Below the pieces are notes generated by a model. It had not been told where the DNA came from. It ran no database searches and saw only the letters and a list, made by a program, of their open reading frames with translations. The translations under genes were made by a program, and so were the position numbers. This document shows, in pieces, positions 9,519 through 19,979 of a DNA stretch of 36,788 nucleotides (its first letter is position 1; the number at the start of each line of letters is the position of its first letter). The stretch is from the NCBI GenBank assembly GCA_002102555.1, contig MCFL01000233.1:1-36788 (forward strand). Direction: 5' to 3'. The DNA is from Catenaria anguillulae PL171 (taxonomy: Eukaryota; Blastocladiomycota; Blastocladiomycetes; Blastocladiales; Catenariaceae).

Positions 9519-12118
9519 ATGCACAACCGCTATTCCACCTACGTCTACTCTGGCGCCGCGTTTGGCTCGAGCTCGGCCTCACCACCGTCTTCGTCGCCTT
9601 CACATTCACCCTCACCGGCTCTGGGGTTTGGCAGGAGCACCCCGCCAATGACTGGGCCCACAAACTACTCTGTCGAACGTGGCCATTTCCAGTATCAGCC
9701 TCAGTCACACCAGCACAATCATAACCCTGATTGCAGTCACAGCACGCCCAACTACTCCAACAACGACTCGAACAGGCAAAGCAACAGGGGACCTCGTATC
9801 CACTCGAGCACGGCGCTCCATCCCTACAATCGTCCGCCGCCTCCTGCAGCCACGCCAGTAACCCGCTCTTCAACGCACAGCTCCAATCCATTCGTCGCAA
9901 GTGTCTCAAGTAGCACCCATCACCCATCCGTTGCTCAACCAAGAGGCACAAATGCAGCAATCAGTTTGCCGCAGCTTCCCAACGAAGTCCATTCTGTTGT
10001 CACATCGCTCTATGGCGCGCTCTCGTCTTCTGCCATCCAATGGCGCCTGGCTCCGTTTTTCAACCTCCAATCGACTCTGGCATTGGCACTCGCTCATCCA
10101 GGACAATGCACGACGATTCCCTTCACGCTTCCAACGCCCGTCATAACGAGACTGGCACACCACTCCAACTCTTATCGCCTCGTCCTTCTCACCGCGACGG
10201 AGAAAGCAGCCTACCTTTCGACGCCCGCCAGCCTAAACCCCGGCATGGCCGCGCTCATGGAAACACGCACTCTGTGCACGGTGCGCGTCAACAATACGCC
10301 GCAAACTGTGAAACCGTTTCATTCTCGCCAATCCTCAAGGGTCTACTTGATGGCCAAGGGGCGACCAGACAAGGCGGCACCCATTGACTTGACCGGTTAC
10401 GTAAGGAGGGATACGCGCTCGCAGAATGTGCAAGTTACAACCGACATTCAGTCTCCCGGTCCTTTGATTGTTGCGGTCGCGTTGGTTCAAAAGCGCTCCG
10501 AGGACGAGCTTGTTCAGGTGATTCAGCGAGGCGTCCCGTGTATGTTGATTTCCCCTGAACTCCGATTCCGTCAGGTTCTTGTCATTGTTTACCCTGTCGA
10601 CCTGGGTGTGGGTGACCATATACAGCTCACGCTGCCATTCGAACCAACAACCCTCCAAACGGCTCCAACTCGGCACATCATGATATTCATGTTGCGTCGC
10701 ACCGCGTCCCACTGACCGACCCAACCTCACTCGCCATGATCCAAACACCCATCCGATCCATCCACTGTACGCACAAGGAATGCTTCGATGCCGCGACCTT
10801 CATTTCAATGAACGCACAAACACCCACCTGGGTGTGCCCCGTGTGTGACATCGATATTGGCCGTCCGCCCAACCCGGACCATGTGCAGCTGATTGCCAAT
10901 GCACACACGTTGAGCCAGCTCTATGTAGATTTGGAGTTTGCCAACGTGATCAATTTTTCGGGGCGGGGCGTGGAGCATGCGACGTGGGATTCAGATGCGC
11001 GTGCGTGGGTGATTGATGAGCGGGATCGCACAGCTGCCGAGGTGGTGGTTGGCGTGGATTCGGATGATGGCGAGCAGCAAGCACGTGGGCCATCTGCCCC
11101 GACGCGCGAGGTGATTGAGCTGCTCGACAGCGATTCAGATGACGACTGTCAGCGCGTGCCTCACCACCATGATCAACAAGCAAATCGGTCGCAGCCAGCT
11201 GCTTTACCTCCTGGGCCTGCAACGCATTCTGCGCGACCGAATCGTTCCGTGCCAGGACCCTCCTCCTACTTCTCCCCTCACTCCGATACCGCACACCCTC
11301 AGTCATTCTATGGCTACACTCCAACATTGCGCCCGCCGAGTCCCGTATACAGCATTCGGAATCCGACACTCCATTCAATGGGCAGGACGAATGCACCCGA
11401 TGAGTACAGCCCGCACAGCTCGCGCTATGGTGTCCAGTCCAACGTGCCAGACCCACCCAACCCGGGTTTCATTGGTCCTTCTAGAAACAGGGATTCTAAT
11501 GATCAATTTTCCGACTGCGATTACGACAGCAACGACGACGACGACGAAGATGATGACTCTGACGAGGATTTCTATGCCAGCATCCAGCCAAACTTCAACA
11601 ACTACTTATCCTCCGTTACCGTTACCACGAGCTCCCACACCTATCACTCCCACAGCGCAAACCCCGCGTTGCTGGCGAGCGCATCTGCTTCATCCGGCTC
11701 CACCACCAACGGCAGGAACGGCAGCAACACCCATACTCATACCCAACACGTGTACGATGTGACCGGATTTGCCGTTGACGTATCCCAAGAAACCGTACGC
11801 GTGATTCCAGAGCACGTACACGGGCCCAATTGGCACCGATTGCAGCTGCGTATTCCGTCTTTGGTTCCACCACCACGACCACGACCGCCGCCACCACCGC
11901 CGCCTTTGGGGTCACAGCTGAATGGTCAGGGCAAGGGCGACCATACGGGAACGCAAAGCCGTGCTCGTGTTGGGTATACGAGGCGTGGAAGGCGCGGCAA
12001 GAAGAGGGCAAAGGGCAGTGGCGGAAATGATGGGCAAAGTGGGCAGCAACGGCAAACGCAAGGGCAAGGTGGGAAAGGGAAGAAGAAGAAAAGGGGCAAA
12101 ATAAGTCGAGGGAAGTGA
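9519..12118 (+). CDS. SIZ1: PIAS/SIZ-type E3 SUMO-protein ligase
   Basis: Model: exons 9519-10539 and 10626-12118, 837 residues, with an 86-bp intron (gtatgt...tacag). After a Ser/Pro/His-rich leader, residues about 170-340 match a PINIT domain (LCTVRVNN, APIDLTGYV, VALVQKRSEDELVQVI). An SP-RING follows at about 360-415, with HCTHKECFD and WVCPVCD supplying the expected zinc ligands; it binds the SUMO-charged E2 Ubc9. A SUMO-interacting motif (VIELLDSDSDDD) lies near residue 500. The C-terminal third is low complexity, with an acidic run, polyproline and a basic Lys/Gly tail that may favour nuclear or nucleic-acid contact. No SAP DNA-binding domain is visible at the N-terminus, unlike most SIZ/PIAS proteins. 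ATG 9384 in the same frame is an alternative start. Confidence 0.9.
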
Positions 12119-12321
12119 CGGCTGGCGAAGATGCTCGGGCTACATGATTCTTTCCATGAATAATGGACTTCTATACACCTTGCAATTATACAACTGATGG
12201 AGTCTTGTCATGTCCAGTAGTACTTGTGAAAACAAACAAAATAGAACCAAGGACGACAAAAAGGAAAAAACTGAGTGGAACTAGACAAACAACTGCCACA
12301 AGCGCACTGCCTCAAATCCTG

Positions 12322-14376
12322 TTAAACCACAACAAATGTCGCTTGGTCAAGCTGTTTCTGTACCCATTGCCGTGACGCTGGCATGTGCCCCAGCTTGTCG
12401 AGTATACCGTCGGCGAACTGCCGAGAAATTCGCAAGGGAAGGCCAGATGATGACCACCATTCCAAACATGCGATGTTGTCTGACAAGACAAGGCGCTCAA
12501 TCACGGTGGGAGAGTCGGTGAGTGCAAGCTTCAATTGACGTGCACGAGCGAGACACCAGTCCAAAACATCAGCACGCACAGTATTGTCCATGATCGTGCC
12601 CAGATCCAAGCGCATTCCAGCCTTGAGCTGTACTTCAAGCATTAGGGGACCTTTTTCGTGGCCCAGGTCGCCACACATCATCTCGCCTCCATGCGAAATG
12701 AGCCATGAGATGGAGCGGTACCGGAAAAGCCGTTTCCTGTCGGGAAGAAGCCCCGAAGATTCCCACCAATCAAGAATGGCGTCCTTGTGCTCGTCGTCTA
12801 TGGTCGTATTGCGGCGCCAGCGGATCAGTTCGCCTGGTCGTGAAAACAACCACCCCGATTGGAGGTCACCCATTGCATTCCGAGCGGCCGCAAATTGACT
12901 CACGCTCAAGCCAGACTCGTCCCACCACCAGTCCAGGACGTTCAAATGCCCCTGAGCAGAGGCCACCATCAATCGAGACAAATTAGGTGTGATCGGAAGC
13001 CCTTCAGTCTTGCACCAGCGCAGCACGTTGACATGACCGAACTGTGACGCATCATTCAAGATGTCTTTGATGATAGTCGACGCGCGGTCGAGCATTTCGG
13101 ATTCCAAACAAAACTGCAATGCCTCCAAGTGCCCTTTCCGTGCCGCCTGCCTCACTGCGTAAGATAGTTGCTCGTGGGCAAGCGATTCGCTTGGAAACTT
13201 GGCACGGCACCAACGCAGAAAGGCAACATCATTCCGCTCCATGGCACGGGTAAGCGCTTGTCCAATGTTGTGGAATTCGACACATAAACGCTCTTGGTTC
13301 TGCATCAACCAATCCAAGATATCCAACGACGAGCCCTGCCAGACCGCCCCTTGCAGTGGCAAACAAAGTGGTTCAGCATCTTTCCACGCTTGCGGGACAG
13401 CCTCGAGAACCATTTCAAAGCACCACTCAAGATACTCCACGGACCCAAAGCCGCTCGCAGACGTCAGCCAATAGCCGGCGCCGATATCCGACACGACATG
13501 CTGCTGCACCAATTCAAGGCACCATTCTAAAAAGCGGCGATCACCAGAAGCAAAGCAATTTGCGGGCTCCATTTCAAGTTCGTCCTCGGACGGAATTCGT
13601 GCATGTCTCTTCAACCATTCCAGGGCGCCCCAGTCTCGGCGCTTACAAGCGTAGTGCCACCCGAGCCCGCCGGGTGCGAGTTGCTCGGGACCAAGGAGCA
13701 CGGCAATTTGATCCAGCGTCGCTTGCATCCCGCCACATGCAATCAGCGATTCCATCACTGCCGTGACTGCATTTTGCATCTTTGGGAGCTCGTCAAATGG
13801 GATGGGAGACGACACCGAGTCCAAGTCAATTCCACAAGCATGACGGAAGCACCACTTGAGCGCCGCCTCGGCGGCCGAATCTCCACACCGGCCGTTTTCC
13901 TCCCCAACCACTAGAAACCCCGAATCCGTTAGATCGGCGATTGGGTCATACTCGAAAAACAATGGCCCATCAATGCTGTAATGATGCGCAAACCACCAGT
14001 CAAGCACATCCACTCGGCCAAGCCGCATGACCCTCTCAAGCACCCATCGAGAGTATTGTAGGGGGCGATGCGGGATCAACGACAGCTGCCTGTCCAAAAG
14101 CCAAATGGGTAGATCCGGGTTGAGCGAAACGGCGTCGAGATCGATCCACCACATTTGCATGAGTGCGGCTTTGATTGGGCTTGGGTAGACGTGGCGAGGG
14201 TCACGGACATTGAGCAGGGCAATGAGGCGAGGAGCGTCCCTTGAGCGGTTGAGTGTCGTGGTGGCGCGGATGGCGGTCACGATAATGAGGTCAGCCAGCT
14301 CGCCCGGAAGGCACGGCGTGCTTGAGTCGTCGTAGCTGGGAGGCATTTGCGGGGAGTCATGAGGGTTCATGGCCAT
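12322..14376 (-). CDS. LDWW-repeat (ankyrin-like) protein, complete copy
   Basis: An uninterrupted frame of 684 residues. The N-terminal 130 residues contain an F-box-like helix (LPGELADLIIVTAI) and a block, AALMQMWWIDLDAV, that is nearly identical in the copy at 34.9 kb. The rest is a series of roughly 30-35-residue units built on the pattern G-H-h-x-h-L-[DE]-W-[WC], for example GRVDVLDWWF, GHVNVLRWCK, GHLNVLDWWWDESGL and AILDWWESSGL. The spacing and GH start resemble ankyrin repeats, with a Trp pair in the second helix, so a solenoid that binds proteins is likely. It converges with the SUMO ligase (about 200 bp) and diverges from the membrane protein. The substrate or partner is unknown. 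Confidence 0.8.
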   Translation of the reverse strand: MAMNPHDSPQMPPSYDDSSTPCLPGELADLIIVTAIRATTTLNRSRDAPRLIALLNVRDPRHVYPSPIKAALMQMWWIDLDAVSLNPDLPIWLLDRQLSLIPHRPLQYSRWVLERVMRLGRVDVLDWWFAHHYSIDGPLFFEYDPIADLTDSGFLVVGEENGRCGDSAAEAALKWCFRHACGIDLDSVSSPIPFDELPKMQNAVTAVMESLIACGGMQATLDQIAVLLGPEQLAPGGLGWHYACKRRDWGALEWLKRHARIPSEDELEMEPANCFASGDRRFLEWCLELVQQHVVSDIGAGYWLTSASGFGSVEYLEWCFEMVLEAVPQAWKDAEPLCLPLQGAVWQGSSLDILDWLMQNQERLCVEFHNIGQALTRAMERNDVAFLRWCRAKFPSESLAHEQLSYAVRQAARKGHLEALQFCLESEMLDRASTIIKDILNDASQFGHVNVLRWCKTEGLPITPNLSRLMVASAQGHLNVLDWWWDESGLSVSQFAAARNAMGDLQSGWLFSRPGELIRWRRNTTIDDEHKDAILDWWESSGLLPDRKRLFRYRSISWLISHGGEMMCGDLGHEKGPLMLEVQLKAGMRLDLGTIMDNTVRADVLDWCLARARQLKLALTDSPTVIERLVLSDNIACLEWWSSSGLPLRISRQFADGILDKLGHMPASRQWVQKQLDQATFVVV

Positions 14377-14772
14377 TTGATTTCATGGCGACTTTGGCAT
14401 ATCAATTGTTTAATTGACTTTACACTCAACAATCGTGCGGCAACGTCGTCGATTCAACATATGTAGGCGTCAGATCGATCTCCCAGCAGTCTTTGTTTAC
14501 AGTCAGTGGAGGTAAGTATTGAATCCACGCTGGGCAAAGCAGACTCGTTATCAAAACATCGACCTCCTTCAGTTTTCGTAATGTTCCACGGAGGCTCGAT
14601 TGCACGCAAGGTCTCATGTTCGCAGGTAATGTCGCGTAACTCGGGCCGCCCAGCAACAGAGCACCCACACCGCAAAACCATGAAAAATACTTATTCAAAG
14701 CAAAAAGAAACATTACGCAATTGAAAATCAAGCCCTTTGCCTAACCAACCCTCGAGAGCGACAACAGGAGCA
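14377..14772. promoter_or_regulatory. Divergent intergenic region between LDWW gene and membrane protein
   Basis: About 400 bases between two divergent ATGs (14376 minus, 14773 plus), presumably holding both promoters. A minus-strand open frame of about 100 codons at 14426-14731 shows no domain and is not called. Nothing else is supported. Confidence 0.35.
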
Positions 14773-16437
14773 ATGTCCTCGTCTGCGGTTCCCATCACTG
14801 TTGCTGTGGTCCTTTCCGTGCTCTTTTGCTCTATTCGCGCATATTATTGGTACAAGGCAAGAGCTCGCCCACCACCATACTCCTCCGACTCATCTTATGA
14901 CATTGAAAATCAGGCCATGATTGCCGGTGGAGGCACCGGTGGCCAACACGTGGATCAGCGACCCAGCTCTCCACCAGGACCTGGTTCAACGACAACGTTG
15001 ACAATCGTCACTTGCGCAGATCTTCATGCGCATACATCTTCTGGAACAAATTCGTGCAGAAACAAGGCTGGGACTGCTGTTTTGCCTGTAGCACGCCCAT
15101 CATCGTCACTGTATCATTCAGTCATGCGCTCGGTCTCGTTCCCAACCCAGCACCCAACAGTAGCAGCGAATACGTCGTCCTCGGCTGCCCGGAACGGGGC
15201 AGGACATGGCGCACGACAAAATGGAGGGGACCATCTCAGCTCTCAACCGTCTGATACTTCGCCCGCATCCTCTCCAAGCGGCTCGCCGTGCGGCTCATCA
15301 ACCGCGTCGCATAACAACAGCTCCGACGCCATTCATCCCGCAACACCACCAACCAAACCATCTTCCTTACCTCAAACGACATATCCAGGTCCGACTAATA
15401 CTTCCACACCTGCCAAACCAGTCCCAGGACTGATTCAAACGGCCGTATCGGGAAGCTGGCTCGCCATGCTCAAGCACCAAAAGTACACACGCGTCGCGTC
15501 GCCCACGACACCAACCCCCACGTCCCCATCAGCTGCTTCCTTATCCACGCCCACGGCACCTCACGCAACACCTAACCCTGGACCTGTGACAGCTTTGACG
15601 ACCGGATCAACCACTACATCAAATGTACCAGCGCCACCTATGCTCGTTGTCCAACCGTGCACCCCACGGCCATTCGCCTTTCACGCGCCGTCACCCACCA
15701 CTGCATCGCCCACACCTGCCGCAACTGCACCTGCGGCGCCTATCCCCAAATCACGTCACACTCGTAGGCACCCGCGCCGTAAATCCACGGGCCAGGGGCC
15801 CATGAGCCTTTTTCGACAAATGTATGCAGCAACACCGCCGCTGGTCGAAACGGACGAGGAGAGCGAGGAAGAGGAGGGCGAGGGCGAAGCAGAGAGCGAG
15901 CGGACCGGGTCGGGAACAAGTATTGTGTCCGAGTCGGGCGATTCGTTTGCCGACAGTCTGGTTGAGCGGGGTAGGTTGTTGCCCGCGAGCCATGGTGGGG
16001 GCAAGGCTTGGCGGGCGGGCGGCAAGAGTGTCGAGAGACGCGCAGAGAGGGATAAGCCGAGTGAGAGGGATTCGGCTCGGGCCGTTGCTGCAAGGGGAAC
16101 CGGATCCGCGGATCAGCTCAGAAATGATATCGGTGGCAAGCAGCCGGATCATGCAGAGTTGATTGATGGATCCGAGTCTGCATCGCTGGAAGAAGAGCGA
16201 AAGGAGGAGAATATGCAAAGCAGTGAGGGCGAGGACATTCCAATCACTGGCGCAGAAGCTCCGGATGCGACCAACAATGACGGCATGGAGGAGCCAAGGA
16301 ATCCAGCAAAAGGTGGCGGCAAGGGAAGATATGCGGCAAAGACTGCTGGCAAAGGTTCAGCGTCGCCAACGTCCGTGAAAAGCGTCAAGACAATATCAAA
16401 GAAGAGCAAGAGGCGGTCGCGAAGAATGTCGGTATGA
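14773..16437 (+). CDS. Single-pass membrane protein with long Ser/Thr/Pro-rich domain
   Basis: One frame of 554 residues from the first in-frame ATG. A hydrophobic segment at about residues 5-23 (VPITVAVVLSVLFCSI) followed by YYWYKARAR looks like an uncleaved signal anchor with the bulk of the protein on the basic, probably cytosolic, side. Residues about 40-340 are Ser/Thr/Pro/Ala-rich and disordered. Then come a basic patch (RHTRRHPRRK), an acidic run of Glu near residue 365, alternating charged sequence and a basic C-terminus (KKSKRRSRRMSV). I recognise no family. The layout suits a membrane-tethered scaffold, but that is only inference. It converges with prefoldin subunit 3, about 200 bp between stops. 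Confidence 0.65.
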   Translation: MSSSAVPITVAVVLSVLFCSIRAYYWYKARARPPPYSSDSSYDIENQAMIAGGGTGGQHVDQRPSSPPGPGSTTTLTIVTCADLHAHTSSGTNSCRNKAGTAVLPVARPSSSLYHSVMRSVSFPTQHPTVAANTSSSAARNGAGHGARQNGGDHLSSQPSDTSPASSPSGSPCGSSTASHNNSSDAIHPATPPTKPSSLPQTTYPGPTNTSTPAKPVPGLIQTAVSGSWLAMLKHQKYTRVASPTTPTPTSPSAASLSTPTAPHATPNPGPVTALTTGSTTTSNVPAPPMLVVQPCTPRPFAFHAPSPTTASPTPAATAPAAPIPKSRHTRRHPRRKSTGQGPMSLFRQMYAATPPLVETDEESEEEEGEGEAESERTGSGTSIVSESGDSFADSLVERGRLLPASHGGGKAWRAGGKSVERRAERDKPSERDSARAVAARGTGSADQLRNDIGGKQPDHAELIDGSESASLEEERKEENMQSSEGEDIPITGAEAPDATNNDGMEEPRNPAKGGGKGRYAAKTAGKGSASPTSVKSVKTISKKSKRRSRRMSV

Positions 16438-16639
16438 GATGCGATGTGGAAGCAATTGATCAGGTTGATGTAAAACACTGAGTATACCCGACGTTGTTGT
16501 TGTTGTCCTTGCGGTAATGTTGGTTCAGCACATCTTTTGCAAGTGAGCGGCAGAGAAGCATATCATGTTGAACCAAACACAAAACCGGACAAGACAATCA
16601 CGATGAGGACCAGTGAACACGCAGGAAGCACAATGCAGA

Positions 16640-17517
16640 TTATGCCTTGGTCTTTTTGCGGTTCTTGACGTCCCAGTTGTACACACGGGCAAGGTCTACG
16701 TGTGTAAAGACGAATGTCAGTGGTGAACACACAACCTCCGTCACACAGAAAAGACTCGAAAAAAGTTGATACGTACTGACTTCCATTGTGGTGATTTGTT
16801 CGCGCAAAAACTCGAGATCCTCGGCGGTTTGGGTCAATGAAGTGGTTGCTTGTGTAAGCTTGGTGGACAAGAGGTTCTCGGCTTCATCGATTGGGTACTC
16901 GATCATCACATTGGCCTGTGGTTTGCACAATGTTGGCAATCAGCTCCCGGCTGGAGATGATTCGGAAAACGGCCGGGAGAGACGTACTCCAAGCCAAATG
17001 CAGACATTCTCGGCGCCCTCGATTGTTGCCTTGGCGTACAAGGTGTCGTTGAGCTCAAAATCGGTTTGGAGCGCCTCGCCGAGTTCCTACACAATGGTGA
17101 ATCAGCCAAAGATACGAATCAAGAATCGGTGTGGTCAAACAAATCGAGCGCACGTTTTGAGAAATGAGCAGCTTGACGGTTTCCAGCGTGCTCTTGATTT
17201 CGGGAATCTTTGAGTTGAGCGAGGCTTCGCGAGTGCGGAGGTTGGATTCCATGAACTTGTACTTTCTGTTGATGGTCAATGGTCGTGTGTTAGTCCAATA
17301 AAGAGCAACCCAACGGGAAGAGTGACATACTTGATCATTTCATCGAATTTGGACAAGGTTGCTTCAGCGGTTGCGCCTGCAAGGTACTCTTCCACGTTTT
17401 CCTATGAGGAGACACGAGCCAATCAGTGAACACTTTTCAACTCCCAGTTTGTGAGACAGCAGCAGCGGGACGAACAATGAAGGGCGCCTTTGGGATACCG
17501 CGTGGGTTGGTCTCCAT
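16640..17517 (-). CDS. PAC10: Prefoldin subunit 3 (VBP1/PAC10)
   Basis: Six exons on the minus strand: 17476-17517, 17331-17401, 17154-17265, 16988-17086, 16777-16915 and 16640-16695, giving 172 residues. Introns are 65-81 bp with donors gttcgt, gtatgt, gtgcgc, gtacgt and gtacgt. The protein starts METNPRGIPKAPFI, has an alpha-class coiled-coil pair (KYKFMESNLRTREASLNSKI in the first helix), the central VCIWLGANVMIEYPIDEA block and the ending NLARVYNWDVKNRKK, all close to animal VBP1. In the prefoldin hexamer this is one of two alpha subunits; the complex hands unfolded actin and tubulin to the CCT chaperonin. The length matches the family core without the longer animal N-terminus. The exon joins restore an unbroken frame, so the gene looks intact. 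Confidence 0.95.
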
Positions 17518-18272
17518 GGTGATACGAGAGGACGGTTGTCGGAAAAAAAGATCTGGGTGCAACCAATCCATGAGTATGAGTGTGTCCGTCAGATTGTGGA
17601 TCCCATATCTCCCATCAGTTATCAGTTTAGGGAGTGCAGAAGGGCGCAAGTTGGACGGCCGCGAGACGACCAGAAGCGAGAGCGGTTGGACGCCAGGCAT
17701 GGGTTCAGGCATGGACGGCATACATGTGCAGATCACAGACGGAGTGCTCAGAGTGAGGTCACATTCGCATGCATTGCTTTGCTTGGAATCACATCATGAA
17801 GAACACATGCATGACAGTCATAACCAATCACGCAGCCGTGCGATCGCCACATGCGCACGCTTGGCGGTGGCCGCCGATCGCGTCGGCGATGTACATACGC
17901 TGGCGGCGTGAGTCACGGTGTCGCGGATGGCAAGGCCGTGGGCGTCATCGACGGCTGGATGAGGGCCGAGACATACATCCGCCCGCCGGGATATGCAAAT
18001 GTGAGGGTTGCCACCACACTCGACCGAAACGCGAGAAGTGGCACACCGAGCAAGGCTTTGAAGCGTATCCTCATGGGCACGGCAAGGAAGATGACATTTG
18101 CACGTGGATCTGTGGCCATGTCTTTGGAAAATGAAATATAGGCAAGTCCCATCAAGGGCACGTTTCAATGGGTATACATCCAAAGTAAAGTGAAAAAAGG
18201 ACAAAAACAAGAAGGATCTCGCCAGCACCGGCACTCCATAAACAGTCCAATGGTCTGCCTGTTCTCAAGGGG
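17518..18272. other. Intergenic stretch with unresolved overlapping open frames
   Basis: This lies between the start of prefoldin subunit 3 and the stop of the next minus-strand gene. Two frames look mildly protein-like and overlap on opposite strands: plus 17851-18141, ending FARGSVAMSLENEI, and minus 17913-18161, starting MPLMGLAYISFSK. Only one can be the template of the other's shadow, and neither shows a domain, so neither is called. The minus frame could extend to 17818 only by a one-base shift at a CCC run. Confidence 0.3.
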
Positions 18273-19447
18273 TCACACCTTGTGTGCGCGCTGCACGACC
18301 ATGGTTCCACCCGCCACCAAATGCTGCTGCTTGGGTGGGAAGGCACCATCATTTTGTCGCCTTCGTGCCCCATCGGCTTGAGCTCATGATTGGGGGGGGG
18401 GGGGGGCGAGTTGGAAGTTGAGCGCTGCCTCGCGTATCGGGTCATGGATGGCGCGACCGACACCAAAGATGCAAGTGTGTACCTTGCTTGAGCCAGAGGG
18501 TGTTGGTCTTCTTGTTCACAGCCCTACAGACACAGACGGGCGTGAGTTTGGAAAAACCGCCAACGAAAACAAGCGACCGAAAGATACGTACATGGAGAAG
18601 CGGTTCATGTGGCCCATTAACTGCCAACCACGCACAGGATTCGAGTCGCCCTTTAAGATAAACCCGACTTGGACCACGCCACCAGGGCCCTGGGTCGCTG
18701 TTGCGCGTCCCCCAGCACCACAAACAAGCCGGCCACAGTGGCCTTCTGAGGTTGGTCTTGGAACGGCGACATGTCCGGGGACTGGTGCAGGACAAACATG
18801 GCGGAGTTTGCGGAGCGCGGCGTCGACAGCTGTGAGCAGACGTGGGGCTGGAAATCAATGCAAGAAAACACGAAGATGGTTAACAAAGCGCCGAAAAGTA
18901 TCAGTCCCAAAAAGGAAAAGACGTACACATCATGCTGAACTCGTCAATCACCACGCCCAACACACGCGACCACGGGTTGCTCAAATCTAATGGCGCCGTC
19001 GCGGCAGCATCCGCCTTGGCCGACTTGTTTGTTTGCGGGTTGATGTTGAGCGCCCCACAACGACATGCATGGTGCCGTACTCTGGATGGCGCTCGTCGAG
19101 GCGGAATGATTGGAAACGGCCGGTGTGATCTTGTGCATGGGCTTATCGGCCCTCGTACTGGCCACTGCGGCACGCTCTTGCGCTTTGTCGAGACGGTCGC
19201 GAAGGGCGTCGTTGTCCGCGGTCAGCTTGGCAATCTTTTCGGCGGCAAGGGACAGTTCGGCCGCGACACGAGTCTCCCCGTTGAGGGTGTGCAAAACCGC
19301 ACGGGCAGCAAACGACACGGGCTCCGACGCGGCGGCAGTGAGCCAGCAAACGAATTGACTTGTCTCCTCGTCGCTGGTGAGAGCGGCGGGCTGCTGCGAG
19401 ACATGGGCGATCACTCGAAGCCAAGAATCACGAGGGAACTTCGCCAT
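18273..19447 (-). CDS. Unrecognised four-exon gene with several frame breaks
   Basis: The start is clear (MAKFPRDSWLRVIAHV at 19447), followed by a coiled coil (LSLAAEKIAKLTADNDALRDRL). Likely introns are 18848-18926, 18524-18591 and 18425-18482 (gtacgt, gtacgt, gtacac donors; cag, tag, cag acceptors). The frame must shift at the GGGG run near 19053-19056 (one G too many), at the first exon join by 18844-18847, near 18688-18690 (one base missing), in the 15-base G/C run at 18392-18406 and near 18333-18335 (one missing). With these, the protein continues through VVIDEFSMM, VAGLFVVLGDAQQ, VGFILKGDSNPVRGW and ends MVVQRAHKV. I do not recognise it. It is either a decayed gene or a real one in poorly read sequence. 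Confidence 0.45.
18392..18406. repeat. Run of 15 consecutive G (C on the minus strand)
   Basis: A mononucleotide run of 15 G lies inside the last proposed exon of the minus-strand gene at 18273-19447, where it would encode a Pro run just before NHELKPMG. Runs of this length slip in replication and are often miscounted in sequencing, so the reading frame across it cannot be trusted. Confidence 0.9.
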
Positions 19448-19979
19448 TGTTTAACCGGGTCGTGGTGTTTAACGGCAAGACAAACTGTACATAAGGGACG
19501 AGGCGGTTGGTTGGAAAGAGCGGAGGAACCTGTTGGCAGATGTGGACGTCCCAGCCGTGAAACGATCGAGCGGGATGCGGCGCGCGTCATTACACAGACG
19601 GGCGAGCGCAGGCTAGGCTAAGCGCCTTGGTGCGTCGAGGTCGAAGTCGTCATCGCGACGAGGAAGGTAAGGACGAGGGTCATGAGTGCGAGGCTAAACG
19701 AGCCGTTTGCTAGGGCTATCTGAGCCAGCGTCGAAATCGCGGCCACGGTTGGGCGGCAGGCGCGGAGGCGGGGTAGGAGTACCAGCGTCGAAGGGAAGGA
19801 AACGTGCCGAGATGGGTCAGCGAACAAGTGTGTCGGGCGAGCGGCTGAAGGGCGAGCCGGAGCGGGGAGGGGAGGAGTGAGAGATGGAACGGCGGTCGAG
19901 CGCGTCGAGGCCGAGCCAGAGGGCGGCGGCCAAGGTTGACTAAAGTGATCCACCACTTCAATGCGATCGAGGAACTTGG
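19448..19979. other. Unassigned stretch downstream of the JmjC-like exons
   Basis: This should contain the 3' end of the JmjC-like locus and the promoter of the minus-strand gene starting at 19447. Two minus-strand frames are partly open, one ending with a hydrophobic helix near 19650-19690, but neither continues the JmjC fold recognisably. A possible intron (gtacga near 20036 to ctttag near 19940, with ctgac inside) would join the JmjC exon to a Pro/Ser-rich frame ending at 19618. I do not consider this established. Confidence 0.3.

Noticed and set aside
14426-14731. Minus-strand open frame of 101 codons in a divergent promoter region
   Set aside because: No domain, no supporting context, and it sits where two promoters should be.
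17851-18161. Overlapping open frames on both strands between prefoldin subunit 3 and its neighbour
   Set aside because: Both look mildly protein-like but only one could be real, and neither has a motif, a splice partner or a clear start that decides between them.
18653-19000. Resemblance of VVIDEFSMM and VVLGDAQQ to motifs II and III of SF1 (Pif1-type) helicases
   Set aside because: No Walker A (GxGKT/S) motif lies upstream and the sequence after the second block does not follow the helicase pattern; treated as chance.
19618-19960. Minus-strand frame with a C-terminal hydrophobic helix after the JmjC-like exon
   Set aside because: It could be reached by a plausible intron, but the helix is GC-rich translation of a region equally open in other frames; not enough to call a tail-anchored protein.
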